A stretch of DNA of 51,908 nt from Burkholderiales bacterium. GTDB taxonomy: Bacteria > Pseudomonadota > Gammaproteobacteria > Burkholderiales > UBA11063. Every line of letters starts with the position of its first letter. Position 1 is the stretch's first letter. The translations under genes were made by a program, and so were the position numbers. The stretch lies in assembly GCA_019748155.1 (NCBI GenBank), contig JAIEPY010000014.1:1-51908 (forward strand), in the 5' to 3' direction. This document shows, piece after piece, positions 18,071-27,340 of the stretch. The notes beneath the pieces are model-generated. The model was not told the origin of the DNA and did no database searches. It saw nothing but the letters and a program-made list of their open reading frames with translations.

Positions 18071-19837
18071 TCAAAAATCCCATGACTGATACCAAAGTAA
18101 GTAACGATAAGTATAATCACGATGGATTTCTAAGCCTGAAATTGCCGGATAAAAAAGGATAAATAGCCCTATTACTAAAATTAAATAGATACAGACTAAT
18201 CTTTTTAAGCTTTTTTCTGAGCGTTTGAGTGCTGCATCAAGCGCCCAGGTAATTGCTAAAATCATAAATGGTGTCACTGAGTATAAATAGTAAATAAAAC
18301 TCGTGCGCTTCAAGAGCATATATGGTAAATATTGCGAGGCAATCGCCAGTAAAATAAAACCTAGTTGCCAGCTCCGCGTTTTGACAAAGTTTATCATCAT
18401 TATCAAAATTGCCACAATACTAAACCACCAAATTGCTGGATTACCCATCAAAACAATAGAACTATATTCTTTTGTGGTGTAATTCATCCAGCTATAAATC
18501 CTTTGAGGGCGAAGCATCAAAAACCATGACCACCATGGCGACTCAAATTGATGATGGTGGGTAACTGCATAAGTAGTATGGTAGTGCCACATTGCCAGAT
18601 GTTGTTGGATTATAAAACTTATAAAGTTTTGTGATTCGGTTTGAGTTGCGTACTGTGGTATAAAGCTCATAGAGTACAGAATGATAACGAATATACTTAG
18701 ATAAGCTAATTTAAGAGTGCTCCGAATATTACTCTTTCTAATGGCATTTTGTACGTTATCGGATACTGCCAGTTGATGTTTAAACTGTGGTTTTTTATAA
18801 AAAAACTCATAATAAATTATGATCGGTAATATTGCGAGTAATGAAAATAATGCAATCCATTTAGTAGCCAGTGCAAGCGCAAAAAAGAGAGCGATCCCCC
18901 ATAGATTATTTTGTGCCGAATTTAGCTTAGCAAGTTTTTGGTTCTCAATGTAGCAAAAGAGCATTAGGTACTCTGCACAAATAAATAATGTCACCATTGA
19001 GTCAATTAAAGCATAGCGGTTAATCGTAAAATGCATAAAATCAAACATTAATAATAATGCTGCAAAAATAGCCGCACGGTTACTTTTAAAAACCTTTTTA
19101 GCAAAGTAGTATATTAGGGGAACCATGATAATACCACAGAGGTATGCCATAATCCGCCAACCAAGTGGCTTCATGCCGAAAATTAAAATCCCTAATGCAA
19201 TAATTAAAGTCCCCAGCGGTGGGTGTGTATTTGCAAAAAGAGGAAGATGATGAATGTATTGATATGCAGTTATCACATAATATAGCTCATCAAAAACGAT
19301 GCTTGATTTTATTGATGGGTCATAATTTTTTGGTGGTGATAGTGTAGCAAAAAGTGTCTTAATGCTATCGCTAGTATTATCATAGCCGATTGATATTTTG
19401 TAATTTTTAACGAGATTATTCTTGTTATCAAAAATAGCCAATTGTTTGAATTCAATTGTTGGTGACTCTGTACTGAAAGTCAGGCGGTTAATCTTGAGAT
19501 TTTGCTTAAAAGCTATGCTGCTCCATTGATAAACTGGCGGTTGCTTACCAGAGGTATCAATTTCGACGATTGGTGAATCTATGCCTGACTCAAGTTGTGC
19601 GGATACTTTAAATTTGCCATTACTTAAGCCTAAGAAATAATAGACTCTACTAAGCTTAGTTGGCTTATCGAAAATAAAAGTAATATTTTTACTTTCATAA
19701 TTACCTATCCAGGTTGCACTAGGGTTTCCGCTAATTTGGGCTAAGTTGACTCCGCTGATGATCGCATAAACTATAGCCAGCAATAGCGGGATTAACCAAC
19801 TCTTGCGGTTTAATAATCTTTTAAATAAATTAAGCAC
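18071..19837 (-). CDS. Protein O-mannosyltransferase-like (PMT, GT39) paralogue 1, with discoidin-like domain
   Basis: A 588-residue membrane transferase expected to move a sugar from a polyprenyl phosphate to an acceptor on the periplasmic side. After one N-terminal helix (14-34), residues 36-150 form a beta-rich soluble domain ending in the shared motif IEFKQLAIFD, then the catalytic Asp183-Glu184 (VFDELYYV) and HPPLG at 205-209. The C-terminal third has SPWWSWFLMLRP and GNPAIWW, matching the four-helix C-terminal region of bacterial PMTs such as mycobacterial Rv1002c. It lacks the extra first helix of its three paralogues. The start is GTG, preceded by GAAGAAAG, 23 bases after the stop of paralogue 2, so both are one transcript. 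Mannose specificity is not proven. Confidence 0.82.
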   Translation of the reverse strand: MLNLFKRLLNRKSWLIPLLLAIVYAIISGVNLAQISGNPSATWIGNYESKNITFIFDKPTKLSRVYYFLGLSNGKFKVSAQLESGIDSPIVEIDTSGKQPPVYQWSSIAFKQNLKINRLTFSTESPTIEFKQLAIFDNKNNLVKNYKISIGYDNTSDSIKTLFATLSPPKNYDPSIKSSIVFDELYYVITAYQYIHHLPLFANTHPPLGTLIIALGILIFGMKPLGWRIMAYLCGIIMVPLIYYFAKKVFKSNRAAIFAALLLMFDFMHFTINRYALIDSMVTLFICAEYLMLFCYIENQKLAKLNSAQNNLWGIALFFALALATKWIALFSLLAILPIIIYYEFFYKKPQFKHQLAVSDNVQNAIRKSNIRSTLKLAYLSIFVIILYSMSFIPQYATQTESQNFISFIIQQHLAMWHYHTTYAVTHHHQFESPWWSWFLMLRPQRIYSWMNYTTKEYSSIVLMGNPAIWWFSIVAILIMMINFVKTRSWQLGFILLAIASQYLPYMLLKRTSFIYYLYSVTPFMILAITWALDAALKRSEKSLKRLVCIYLILVIGLFILFYPAISGLEIHRDYTYRYLLWYQSWDF

Positions 19838-19860
19838 AGTTTATATCTTTCTTCGTCATA

Positions 19861-21666
19861 TTATGATTGGTATAAATGCCAGCTTGGATACCATGAAAGG
19901 TATTTCAATATGTAGTTACTATCAATTTCAACTCCAGCCAGCACGGGATAAAACATGATAAATAACCCAATGACTGCTGCAAGATATATGTAAATAAGTA
20001 TGTTTAGTTTTTTCGTGGATGACTTTAATAAAACCTGTATACTAGCAGCGATAGATAAAATCCACAATGGAGTAACACTATAGAAATAATAGATATAACT
20101 AATCCGGCTAATGAATATAAATGGTAATAATTGTGCGGCAACCAATAGGGCAATAAAAAGATAGTTTGTTTGGCGTTGTTTAATTGCATAAATAGCTATC
20201 AATATTATAGCCGGAATTCCTAGCCACCAGATTAGTGGATTTCCCATGAGGGTGATGCTAATCACTTGGTGAGGAACTGGAGTCAGTGAGTAAATATTCA
20301 TTGGGTTCATGATTAGTGGCCAGCTCCACCATTGTGAGCCTTGCAACATACTATGAAGCTCTTTGATGCCTTTGCTGTGAAACCAGAGCATAAGTTTCTG
20401 TGCATTAATAAATAATTCAAATAAACTAGCTTGCTGAGTGATAATACTGTATGGCACAAAACTAAGAATATAAATTAAGCTCGGAATAAGCATAGTTGAT
20501 AGAGCGTACGTAAATAGTATAGGTAAATTTAGTAATTTTGCTTTACGAATGACGCAGAGTAAAATAACTATTCCGATTGGAATTAGCGTAAATAATGCGG
20601 TCCACTTACAGGCTAATCCAAGACCTAAGCAAATTCCAACGTATAGTATGTTTCGAGTCGCACACTTAAAGTCTAATGCATTATTAGCAAGAATATACTG
20701 ATATAAAAAATAATATTCTAAACAAATAAATAGTGTCACCTCTGGCTCAATTAAAGCATAGCGATTGATACTAAAATGCATAAAATCAAACATTAATAAA
20801 AATGCAGCAACTAAAGCGATCTTGCGTTGTCTAAATAATTGCAGGGCAAATAAATAGACGATAATTAAGACTAGAATTCCGCATAATAAGGGCATTATTC
20901 TCCAGCCAAATGGAGTTTCACCAAACATGGCAATACCCGCAGCAATAATAAAGGTGCTGAGATGTGGGTTTTCTGATAGTGTTGGTGCAATTTTATGTAG
21001 GTAATCAAGAGCTGTTTTTGCATAATACACTTCGTCAAAGATCATTGTGTTTTGTGGCGTATTGATTATTTTAAGTGGCACGTGCTTTGTGATTAATAAA
21101 TTTTGCGGTTTAATTGTTTTATTAGAAGTGATCGCCACATCTGTTATATAACGGTTGCTGTTATCAAAAAGTGCAATTTGTTTAATTTCAATTGGTGCTA
21201 TAGTTGTACGAATCCATAGTTTATTAAATTGAAGTTGTGAGTTTACTCCATAGCTAAGCCAGCGATAATTTAATGGATGCGTACTATCGGTTTTAACCTC
21301 AAGTAATTCTATTTGTTGGATATTTTTATTTGCTACATAAACTTTGAAATCACCATCGAGGTTTCCAATATAGAGATTTATTTGCTTTAGCGTTGTCGGT
21401 TTAGCAAAATTTAACTCTAATTGGTCATTGCTCTGCAGCGAGTAGTAGCTAGCCTTTTTTGCCCGCTCGCCTAGGTGCGGGATACTTATACAAAATGAGA
21501 TCACTATGATCAATAAAATATTCAAAAAATCAAATTTATTTAATCTGATTTTATAAGCGATATTTTGGTTTAATGAGGTATTTCTGGTTTGAAACAGTGC
21601 ATAGGCGCAGCTAATTGATAATAAAGCGAGAATAGCAAAAATTTGGAGGTGCAATAAATTAATCAT
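19861..21666 (-). CDS. Protein O-mannosyltransferase-like (PMT, GT39) paralogue 2, with discoidin-like domain
   Basis: A 601-residue paralogue with two N-terminal helices (about 8-24 and 47-65), a beta-rich periplasmic domain at about 68-182 ending IEIKQIALFD, catalytic Asp211-Glu212 in IFDEVYYAKTA, a run of membrane helices, then SQWWSWPLIMNP and GNPLIWW. In place of the HPPLG of the other copies it reads NPHLST, a change in the otherwise conserved loop after DE that may alter substrate use or activity. It is the first gene of the leftward pair and starts about 30 bases downstream of the leftward arm of the palindromic promoter. No strong ribosome site is visible. Confidence 0.82.
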   Translation of the reverse strand: MINLLHLQIFAILALLSISCAYALFQTRNTSLNQNIAYKIRLNKFDFLNILLIIVISFCISIPHLGERAKKASYYSLQSNDQLELNFAKPTTLKQINLYIGNLDGDFKVYVANKNIQQIELLEVKTDSTHPLNYRWLSYGVNSQLQFNKLWIRTTIAPIEIKQIALFDNSNRYITDVAITSNKTIKPQNLLITKHVPLKIINTPQNTMIFDEVYYAKTALDYLHKIAPTLSENPHLSTFIIAAGIAMFGETPFGWRIMPLLCGILVLIIVYLFALQLFRQRKIALVAAFLLMFDFMHFSINRYALIEPEVTLFICLEYYFLYQYILANNALDFKCATRNILYVGICLGLGLACKWTALFTLIPIGIVILLCVIRKAKLLNLPILFTYALSTMLIPSLIYILSFVPYSIITQQASLFELFINAQKLMLWFHSKGIKELHSMLQGSQWWSWPLIMNPMNIYSLTPVPHQVISITLMGNPLIWWLGIPAIILIAIYAIKQRQTNYLFIALLVAAQLLPFIFISRISYIYYFYSVTPLWILSIAASIQVLLKSSTKKLNILIYIYLAAVIGLFIMFYPVLAGVEIDSNYILKYLSWYPSWHLYQS

Positions 21667-21697
21667 TAGCTATTTGAATCTGTTATTTTTAAGTTGT

Positions 21698-21737
21698 CGC
21701 GATTATAACATACTATATCTAATATGCTATAATCGCG
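21698..21737. promoter_or_regulatory. Palindromic divergent promoter of the four PMT genes
   Basis: CGCGATTATA (21698-21707) is the exact reverse complement of TATAATCGCG (21728-21737), and CATA/TATG just inside extend the symmetry. Each arm holds a perfect extended -10 box facing outwards: TGCTATAAT on the plus strand (21725-21733) and TGTTATAAT on the minus strand (21710-21702). The -35 position of each promoter falls on the opposite -10 box, so two polymerases could not bind at once. Leaders would be about 30 bases on each side. Any regulator of the palindrome would control both PMT pairs. Confidence 0.7.
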
Positions 21738-21769
21738 CATCAAATTTAATTATTTTGATTGGTATCTGA

Positions 21770-23608
21770 ATGCTTTCATGGCAAATAATGTTAATTATTG
21801 CGACAACGCTAGGGTGCATATTTCTGGGGTGCTATTATCTCTTAGCGCGTAATGGGGGTAAACTAGCACCGAACTTAGATCGCTATGATTATTTATTTCT
21901 TATCATTATAGTCTTAATTTATCTTGCATTAAGTCTAATTAATTTTGGTGAAAAACCAACTGATAAAACAATCTGGAGTAGTACTAGTTCTGCTAAGCAT
22001 TTAATTATGAAGCCAATTCAGGCGCAAACCAGCGGAGACTTATATTTCAAAACTGGAGTTTTTACCGCTACATTATTGATTCAAGCCCAAACTATGTTTA
22101 GTGAAAGTTTGATTGTGTTGGCAAAAATTGACCCAGAAATCAAAGAGGAGCCACAATTAAAATGGAATAGCTTTCATTTTAGTTCCCCAGTGCCAATCAC
22201 GGCTTTTTATTTCACTGTTGAATCATCAAATATTCTCCCTCCCGAATATAGAGATACTCAGCGCGGTGTAGAAATTCAACGTTTAGCCTTGTACGACGTA
22301 CAAAATCAGCACATGCTATCTTCAGTTGTGGTTAATGATTCCTCTGGCAAAGATTATACTTCAATCCTGGAAAGCCAACTATCGCCACTACAACTAACTA
22401 ATGTTTGGTTCAACTCTGCGGTGTTTGATGAATATTATTATGCCGCCGCCGCACAAGAATATTTAAAGCAGTGGGGCACAGTTACACAAGCACATCCACC
22501 GCTTGCTATGTTAATTATTGCGCTTGGGATATTCTTATTTGGACTCAATCCGTTTGGCTGGCGAATTTTGGCAAATCTTAGTGGTGTTATTTTGATTCCA
22601 TTAATTTATATTTTTACCAAGCGCTTAACCGGTAATCGTTATGCGGCGATGATTGCAGCAATTTTGCTGAGTGTTGATTTTATGCATTTTGTAATTTCGC
22701 GGATGGCAAGTATCGAACCATTTGTTACGCTGTTGTTACTTTGTGAGTATTTGTTCTTATTTCAGTACCTACAAGTAAAACTAAATGGTTATGGCGATAA
22801 AGCAGCATTAAAAAACATTTTTGCAGTTGGGTTATTTAGCGGGCTCGCGATTGCCTGTAAATGGTCCGGTTTATTTGTACTGCCTGCGCTTATACTGGTG
22901 TTAGTATGGGCGTCTCTAGCTAGCGGAGCAAAACCAGTTAAACTATCAATTGCATTACAGTATCTATTATTTTTAGTAGTATTACCACTTTGTATTTATT
23001 GCCTTAGTTTTGTACCGTTATTTGCAATCAAACACGCGACTAATTTTGCCAGTTTTATACTGGAAACACAAAAAAGCATGTATCAGTTTCATACTCATGA
23101 GGCTTTGGATTTTCATAATATCTATGCTTCAAAGTGGTGGACATGGCCATTAGTGTTGCAGCCTATGTCAATCGCTTTTGTGATGCTTGATCCGGTAAGT
23201 AAACTATCTCAATCGGTTGGATTGTTAGGTAATCCTTTGGTATGGTGGGGCGCATCTGCAGCAGTGATTGTATTAGCTCTCTTGCTAATTTCTCCAAAAT
23301 TTAGAAAACCAGAGCTTTACTTTATTTTATTGGCAATAGCGGCTCAATATATCCCTTATGTTTTTATTAGTCGTTTAAGTTATATTTATTATTTTTACTC
23401 GGTATTACCGTTGGTAATTATAGCGTTTGCTTATTTAGTAATGCTCATGCTTAAATTAAACAGCAAAATGATTAATTGGTTAATTTTTATCTATGTTATG
23501 CTTTGTCTCTGGCTCTTTGTTATGTTTTTCCCGGCATTGAGCGGGCTTAATATTAACCGTGATTTTGTCTATCATTTTTTGCTGTGGTTTAAGACCTGGC
23601 AATTTTAA
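21770..23608 (+). CDS. Protein O-mannosyltransferase-like (PMT, GT39) paralogue 3, with discoidin-like domain
   Basis: A 612-residue paralogue, the first of the rightward pair. Two N-terminal helices (about 5-24 and 41-58) are followed by a beta-rich domain at about 62-190, the most divergent of the four but still ending VEIQRLALYD. Catalytic Asp220-Glu221 lies in VFDEYYYAAAA and HPPLA follows. SVDFMHFVISRMASIEP marks the conserved helix-loop after the active site, and SKWWTWPLVLQP with GNPLVWW the C-terminal PMT region. The next paralogue begins 13 bases after the stop. Ribosome site is weak (TTGGTA). Substrate unknown; sugar donor is presumably polyprenyl-linked. Confidence 0.82.
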   Translation: MLSWQIMLIIATTLGCIFLGCYYLLARNGGKLAPNLDRYDYLFLIIIVLIYLALSLINFGEKPTDKTIWSSTSSAKHLIMKPIQAQTSGDLYFKTGVFTATLLIQAQTMFSESLIVLAKIDPEIKEEPQLKWNSFHFSSPVPITAFYFTVESSNILPPEYRDTQRGVEIQRLALYDVQNQHMLSSVVVNDSSGKDYTSILESQLSPLQLTNVWFNSAVFDEYYYAAAAQEYLKQWGTVTQAHPPLAMLIIALGIFLFGLNPFGWRILANLSGVILIPLIYIFTKRLTGNRYAAMIAAILLSVDFMHFVISRMASIEPFVTLLLLCEYLFLFQYLQVKLNGYGDKAALKNIFAVGLFSGLAIACKWSGLFVLPALILVLVWASLASGAKPVKLSIALQYLLFLVVLPLCIYCLSFVPLFAIKHATNFASFILETQKSMYQFHTHEALDFHNIYASKWWTWPLVLQPMSIAFVMLDPVSKLSQSVGLLGNPLVWWGASAAVIVLALLLISPKFRKPELYFILLAIAAQYIPYVFISRLSYIYYFYSVLPLVIIAFAYLVMLMLKLNSKMINWLIFIYVMLCLWLFVMFFPALSGLNINRDFVYHFLLWFKTWQF

Positions 23609-23621
23609 GTGGAATTAGTTT

Positions 23622-25430
23622 ATGTCCTTAGCGGTTGTTCAATTATCTTTGACTGTCGGTGTTTTTTTAGCCGTGCTAATCTATTATCTGTATCAGATTA
23701 AGAAGTGCTCCTTACCGCATGGAAATAGATTATCTTTCTTAGACAAGACTGATTATTTACTCATTGTTATTATTAGCTCTGTTTACGCAGGTATTAGCTT
23801 AATTAATCTTGGTAGTAAGCTTGAGCCAAATACACCAGTTAGGCTAACAGCAACTCAAGGGATTGAGATTAATTTTGCTAGACCAACTCAGATTGATCAG
23901 TTTTACTATGCTTTGGGATATGTGAGTGGTGCTGTTAATTTTAGCTATGTGCGTAGTGATAATAAAACTCAGAGTATCACGATTGATCCCGGGACTTTTA
24001 TGTGGAATAATCTGCAATTAAACGATCCGAATGCCAAGTATAAACAAATTACTCTAACGCCTGAATCAGGAGTGATTGAATTGCGTCAGCTGGCATTATT
24101 TGATAATACTAACTATGTAACTAATTTTACCCTAACTCAAGCAGGGCACATGATCCCGAGTCAGAAGCTGGTGAGTGTAGAGGTACCACAAGACTATCAA
24201 AGCATCTGGCATTCGAGTACGATTTGGGATGAGTATTATTATGTAACTACCGCCTATCAATTTAACCACCATTTACCGGCGCTGATAACTGTGCATCCGC
24301 CGCTAGGGATGTATTTGATTAGTGCTGGAATGAGCGTATTTGGTGATAATCCATTTGCTTGGCGTATAGTGCCAGATTTAGCAGGGATTTTGTTGCTAAT
24401 CTTGGTCTATGTATTTACTAAAAAATTATCTCTATCACGAAGCGCGGCAGTGATAGCCAGTATCTTACTCAGCGTCGATTTTATGCATTTTATGATTACA
24501 CGAATGGCATCGTTAGAGTCAACTTTGGCATTTTTTGCCATTTTGAGTATTTTCTTTTTATACTGCTATGCCGAAGTCAGACAGCGTGGTGAAAGTTTTA
24601 ATGCTACACTGCGATATTTACTGCCTTGCGCCTTAAGCATTGCATTGGCAATTAGTATCAAATGGTCAGCACTTTATTCTCTAGTAACTGCTTTGCTGGT
24701 GATTACTTATTTTGAGTTTATTTATTCTTATTGTGATTCATTGCGCGCTAAATTGCTTACTCTGCTGAATATCTGTGCTTTATTTATTGTGTTACCTGTG
24801 AGTTTTTATTTTAGTTGTTATTACCCAACGGTTTTTTATCCATTTTATAAGAATTCAGGTATAAACAATTTTTGGGCCTTTGTTGGTTCTTTGCAAGCTG
24901 TGATGTACCAATTCCATACTCATATGATTAACCACGTTCCTAATGCTGGTGGTGGTTCTCAGTGGTGGCAATGGCCTTTAATAACCCAACCTCAGTTGGT
25001 TTATCGCTGGTTAGATACCAGAAGTAATTTATCATCTCTTGGGCTTTTGATGGGGAATCCTTTAATCTGCTGGTTATTTTATCCATCCTTGTTATTGATG
25101 TTAGTTCATCTACTTAAAGTCAGAAAATTTATGCCATTATTTCTGTTGTCTGTAACACTATTACAGTTTTTGCCCTATGCTTTATTTGGCAGAATTAGTT
25201 ATATTTATTATTTTTATATCAGCAGTGTTTTTGGTATCATGATGCTTGCTTATTTATTTAGCCAAGCATTACAACTAAAAAATAAACGGCTGAATTATCT
25301 GATTACAGGGTATGTGCTAGCCTGTATTTTATTATTTGCTGCTTTTTATCCGCTACTCAGTGGTTTGCCAGTGGAGCGCTCATATTTTATTAAATATTTA
25401 CTCTGGTATCACAATTGGCAATTTATTTAA
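23622..25430 (+). CDS. Protein O-mannosyltransferase-like (PMT, GT39) paralogue 4, with discoidin-like domain
   Basis: A 602-residue paralogue with two N-terminal helices (about 4-24 and 44-62), a beta-rich domain at about 68-175 ending IELRQLALFD, catalytic Asp203-Glu204 in IWDEYYYVTTA and a following HPPLG. The C-terminal part shows SQWWQWPLITQP and GNPLICW. It is closest in style to paralogue 3 (SVDFMHFMITRMASLES). The stop codon overlaps the convergent PglL-like gene by eight bases, so no terminator separates the two converging units. Confidence 0.82.
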   Translation: MSLAVVQLSLTVGVFLAVLIYYLYQIKKCSLPHGNRLSFLDKTDYLLIVIISSVYAGISLINLGSKLEPNTPVRLTATQGIEINFARPTQIDQFYYALGYVSGAVNFSYVRSDNKTQSITIDPGTFMWNNLQLNDPNAKYKQITLTPESGVIELRQLALFDNTNYVTNFTLTQAGHMIPSQKLVSVEVPQDYQSIWHSSTIWDEYYYVTTAYQFNHHLPALITVHPPLGMYLISAGMSVFGDNPFAWRIVPDLAGILLLILVYVFTKKLSLSRSAAVIASILLSVDFMHFMITRMASLESTLAFFAILSIFFLYCYAEVRQRGESFNATLRYLLPCALSIALAISIKWSALYSLVTALLVITYFEFIYSYCDSLRAKLLTLLNICALFIVLPVSFYFSCYYPTVFYPFYKNSGINNFWAFVGSLQAVMYQFHTHMINHVPNAGGGSQWWQWPLITQPQLVYRWLDTRSNLSSLGLLMGNPLICWLFYPSLLLMLVHLLKVRKFMPLFLLSVTLLQFLPYALFGRISYIYYFYISSVFGIMMLAYLFSQALQLKNKRLNYLITGYVLACILLFAAFYPLLSGLPVERSYFIKYLLWYHNWQFI

Positions 25431-27321
25431 TTTTGATGTTGTGTGTAGTTTCATAGTCTTTGACATAAGCCAATAGAGCGCCTTTGGCTTTATTGTTTGA
25501 GCCTGTTGATAGATTGATTTGGTTAGTTATATAATTACGAAATGGAAAATAATTATCTAGAGTCTGATTAATTAAAGCTCTGGCTGCTTGGTCTTTGCCA
25601 ATGATTTGATCCATAATTGCGAGCTTAGTAGTATAACTTGGGTATGGTGTAAATGAGCTTACTTTTTGTGTAGCATTACACATTATATCAAAAAGCCATG
25701 CGTTATCTGTGGTGCGTTCAGTTAAAGTTAGCTTTTGAATTAAATCAACATCTACGAAATAATCCCAGAGCAAGTTATTGCCAAGCTGATATTTTTGTCC
25801 AACGTTATTTAGCCAGTTTTTTTTATCATAGTCCGCAACCGGCTTAAACTGCGCTAAAATCATAAAGTTATTATAACCGACATAAATCTGCCAGCTGGCA
25901 ACTATAATTGTAACTACTGCCGCCAGCTTAAACCATTTTTTACTGATTTGTAGTTTTAGAGCTTTCTGATCACTCAAAGTAGTTAAAATCATAAAGCAAA
26001 AAAGAAATGGTGTATAAAATAGTGGAAATTCGGTTTGAGAATGTATTATATTAATCATGATTATTCCCAAACATAAAATTTGTGCTTTAATTTCAAGCTT
26101 AAGACAACAGCGTATCCAATAGATACAGCCAAAAATTACAATTGCAAAGCCAATTAATCCTGTAGTAGCCAGAAGCTGGATGAATAGATTGTGGGTGTTA
26201 AATGGTAAGGAATATTCTAGCAGTGTCTCAGGAAATCCAGCTGCAAGAGTGGTTGTAAATAAATTAGCCGCAAAATAATCCCAGCCAACGCCAGTAATAG
26301 GATGTTCTGTAAACATACGAATACCCTTGAGCCAGAAAATAACCCGTAAATTGTCATTGGCAAAGCTTACTTGATGATCACCACTTAGTAACTCTTTGAA
26401 AGTCGTAAAAATTTTTACAGTACGGTCTGCACTATTCAATTGACGAGACACTTCGTTTAATGCCGTTGATGAGTGGTAAGCAAAATCTAAGCCCCCTTTA
26501 GCCGCAAAAGTTACTGTGGCTAACATTATTATGCTATGAATAAGAAGTAATTTAGCATAGTGAGGAGATTTCTTTAAAATAGCTAATCCATAAATTAGAA
26601 TAAATGCACCATAGATAAGTACCGTGCGGCTAAAAGTTAGACTAATGAAAGTACTAAAGAGAAAAATATTAAAAATAAAGAAAATTTTGTAGATTCTCTT
26701 ATCCATCCGCCAGAGATAAATATTAGCAAATATTCCCCATGATAAATAATTGGCTAGATTATTGCTTTTATAGAGTGAACCCATGACCTGTTCCTGATTA
26801 CCCGCGAGCAAATCATAATAGGAGTATGATATAGTGCCATCCATATAGGGATAGAATTTTAATGGAATTAAGTAATGAATACCGTAAAGTTGTAAGATAC
26901 ATATAATACACTGAATATAGCCGCCAAAGATGATGCACCATGCGATTAAACTAAATATTCGTTGGCTATCTAATCTGAGCTGTGTAATTATGATAGATAG
27001 TAATAGCAGTATCCATAAGCAAGAAATCAATAAATATGAAAATGTCTTATAGTAGTCTAAAAAATTAAGCTGAATAACGATAAATAAGATAAATGCCACA
27101 ATTATAATTTGAGTAATCGTAAGAAAATATACCTCCGTAGTATTGTTTCTCTGAATTAAGTATGCAGCTAAGATGGTTATTGTAATTAGAAGCGGAATCG
27201 TTTCGCGGAGATAAAAACTATAGAGAATAATCGTATCTGGACTAAAATATGGTAGAAATGGTATGCAGAAGAAAGATGCTAACAAGACTAAAAGAGATAG
27301 CGGAGTTTTATTATGTGCCAT
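25423..27321 (-). CDS. PglL-like O-oligosaccharyltransferase (Wzy_C family)
   Basis: A polytopic protein of 632 residues with about twelve helices to residue 450 and a C-terminal periplasmic or soluble tail. GNQEQVMGSLYKSNNLANYL matches the N-terminal PglL signature (GxxxQxNxxAxYL type), and the Wzy_C loop contains GVGWDYFA and FNTHNLFIQLLATTGLIG, with His377 at the place of the catalytic-loop His of Neisseria PglL. These enzymes move lipid-linked glycans to Ser of pilins and other proteins. It lies directly downstream of two pilin genes, the position of TfpO/PglL enzymes dedicated to pilins. The ATG at 27321 follows a strong hairpin by 19 bases; a GTG three codons earlier is possible. O-antigen ligase is the main alternative. 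Confidence 0.8.
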   Translation of the reverse strand: MAHNKTPLSLLVLLASFFCIPFLPYFSPDTIILYSFYLRETIPLLITITILAAYLIQRNNTTEVYFLTITQIIIVAFILFIVIQLNFLDYYKTFSYLLISCLWILLLLSIIITQLRLDSQRIFSLIAWCIIFGGYIQCIICILQLYGIHYLIPLKFYPYMDGTISYSYYDLLAGNQEQVMGSLYKSNNLANYLSWGIFANIYLWRMDKRIYKIFFIFNIFLFSTFISLTFSRTVLIYGAFILIYGLAILKKSPHYAKLLLIHSIIMLATVTFAAKGGLDFAYHSSTALNEVSRQLNSADRTVKIFTTFKELLSGDHQVSFANDNLRVIFWLKGIRMFTEHPITGVGWDYFAANLFTTTLAAGFPETLLEYSLPFNTHNLFIQLLATTGLIGFAIVIFGCIYWIRCCLKLEIKAQILCLGIIMINIIHSQTEFPLFYTPFLFCFMILTTLSDQKALKLQISKKWFKLAAVVTIIVASWQIYVGYNNFMILAQFKPVADYDKKNWLNNVGQKYQLGNNLLWDYFVDVDLIQKLTLTERTTDNAWLFDIMCNATQKVSSFTPYPSYTTKLAIMDQIIGKDQAARALINQTLDNYFPFRNYITNQINLSTGSNNKAKGALLAYVKDYETTHNIKIK

Positions 27322-27340
27322 GCGTGTCACTGCTTTTTAT

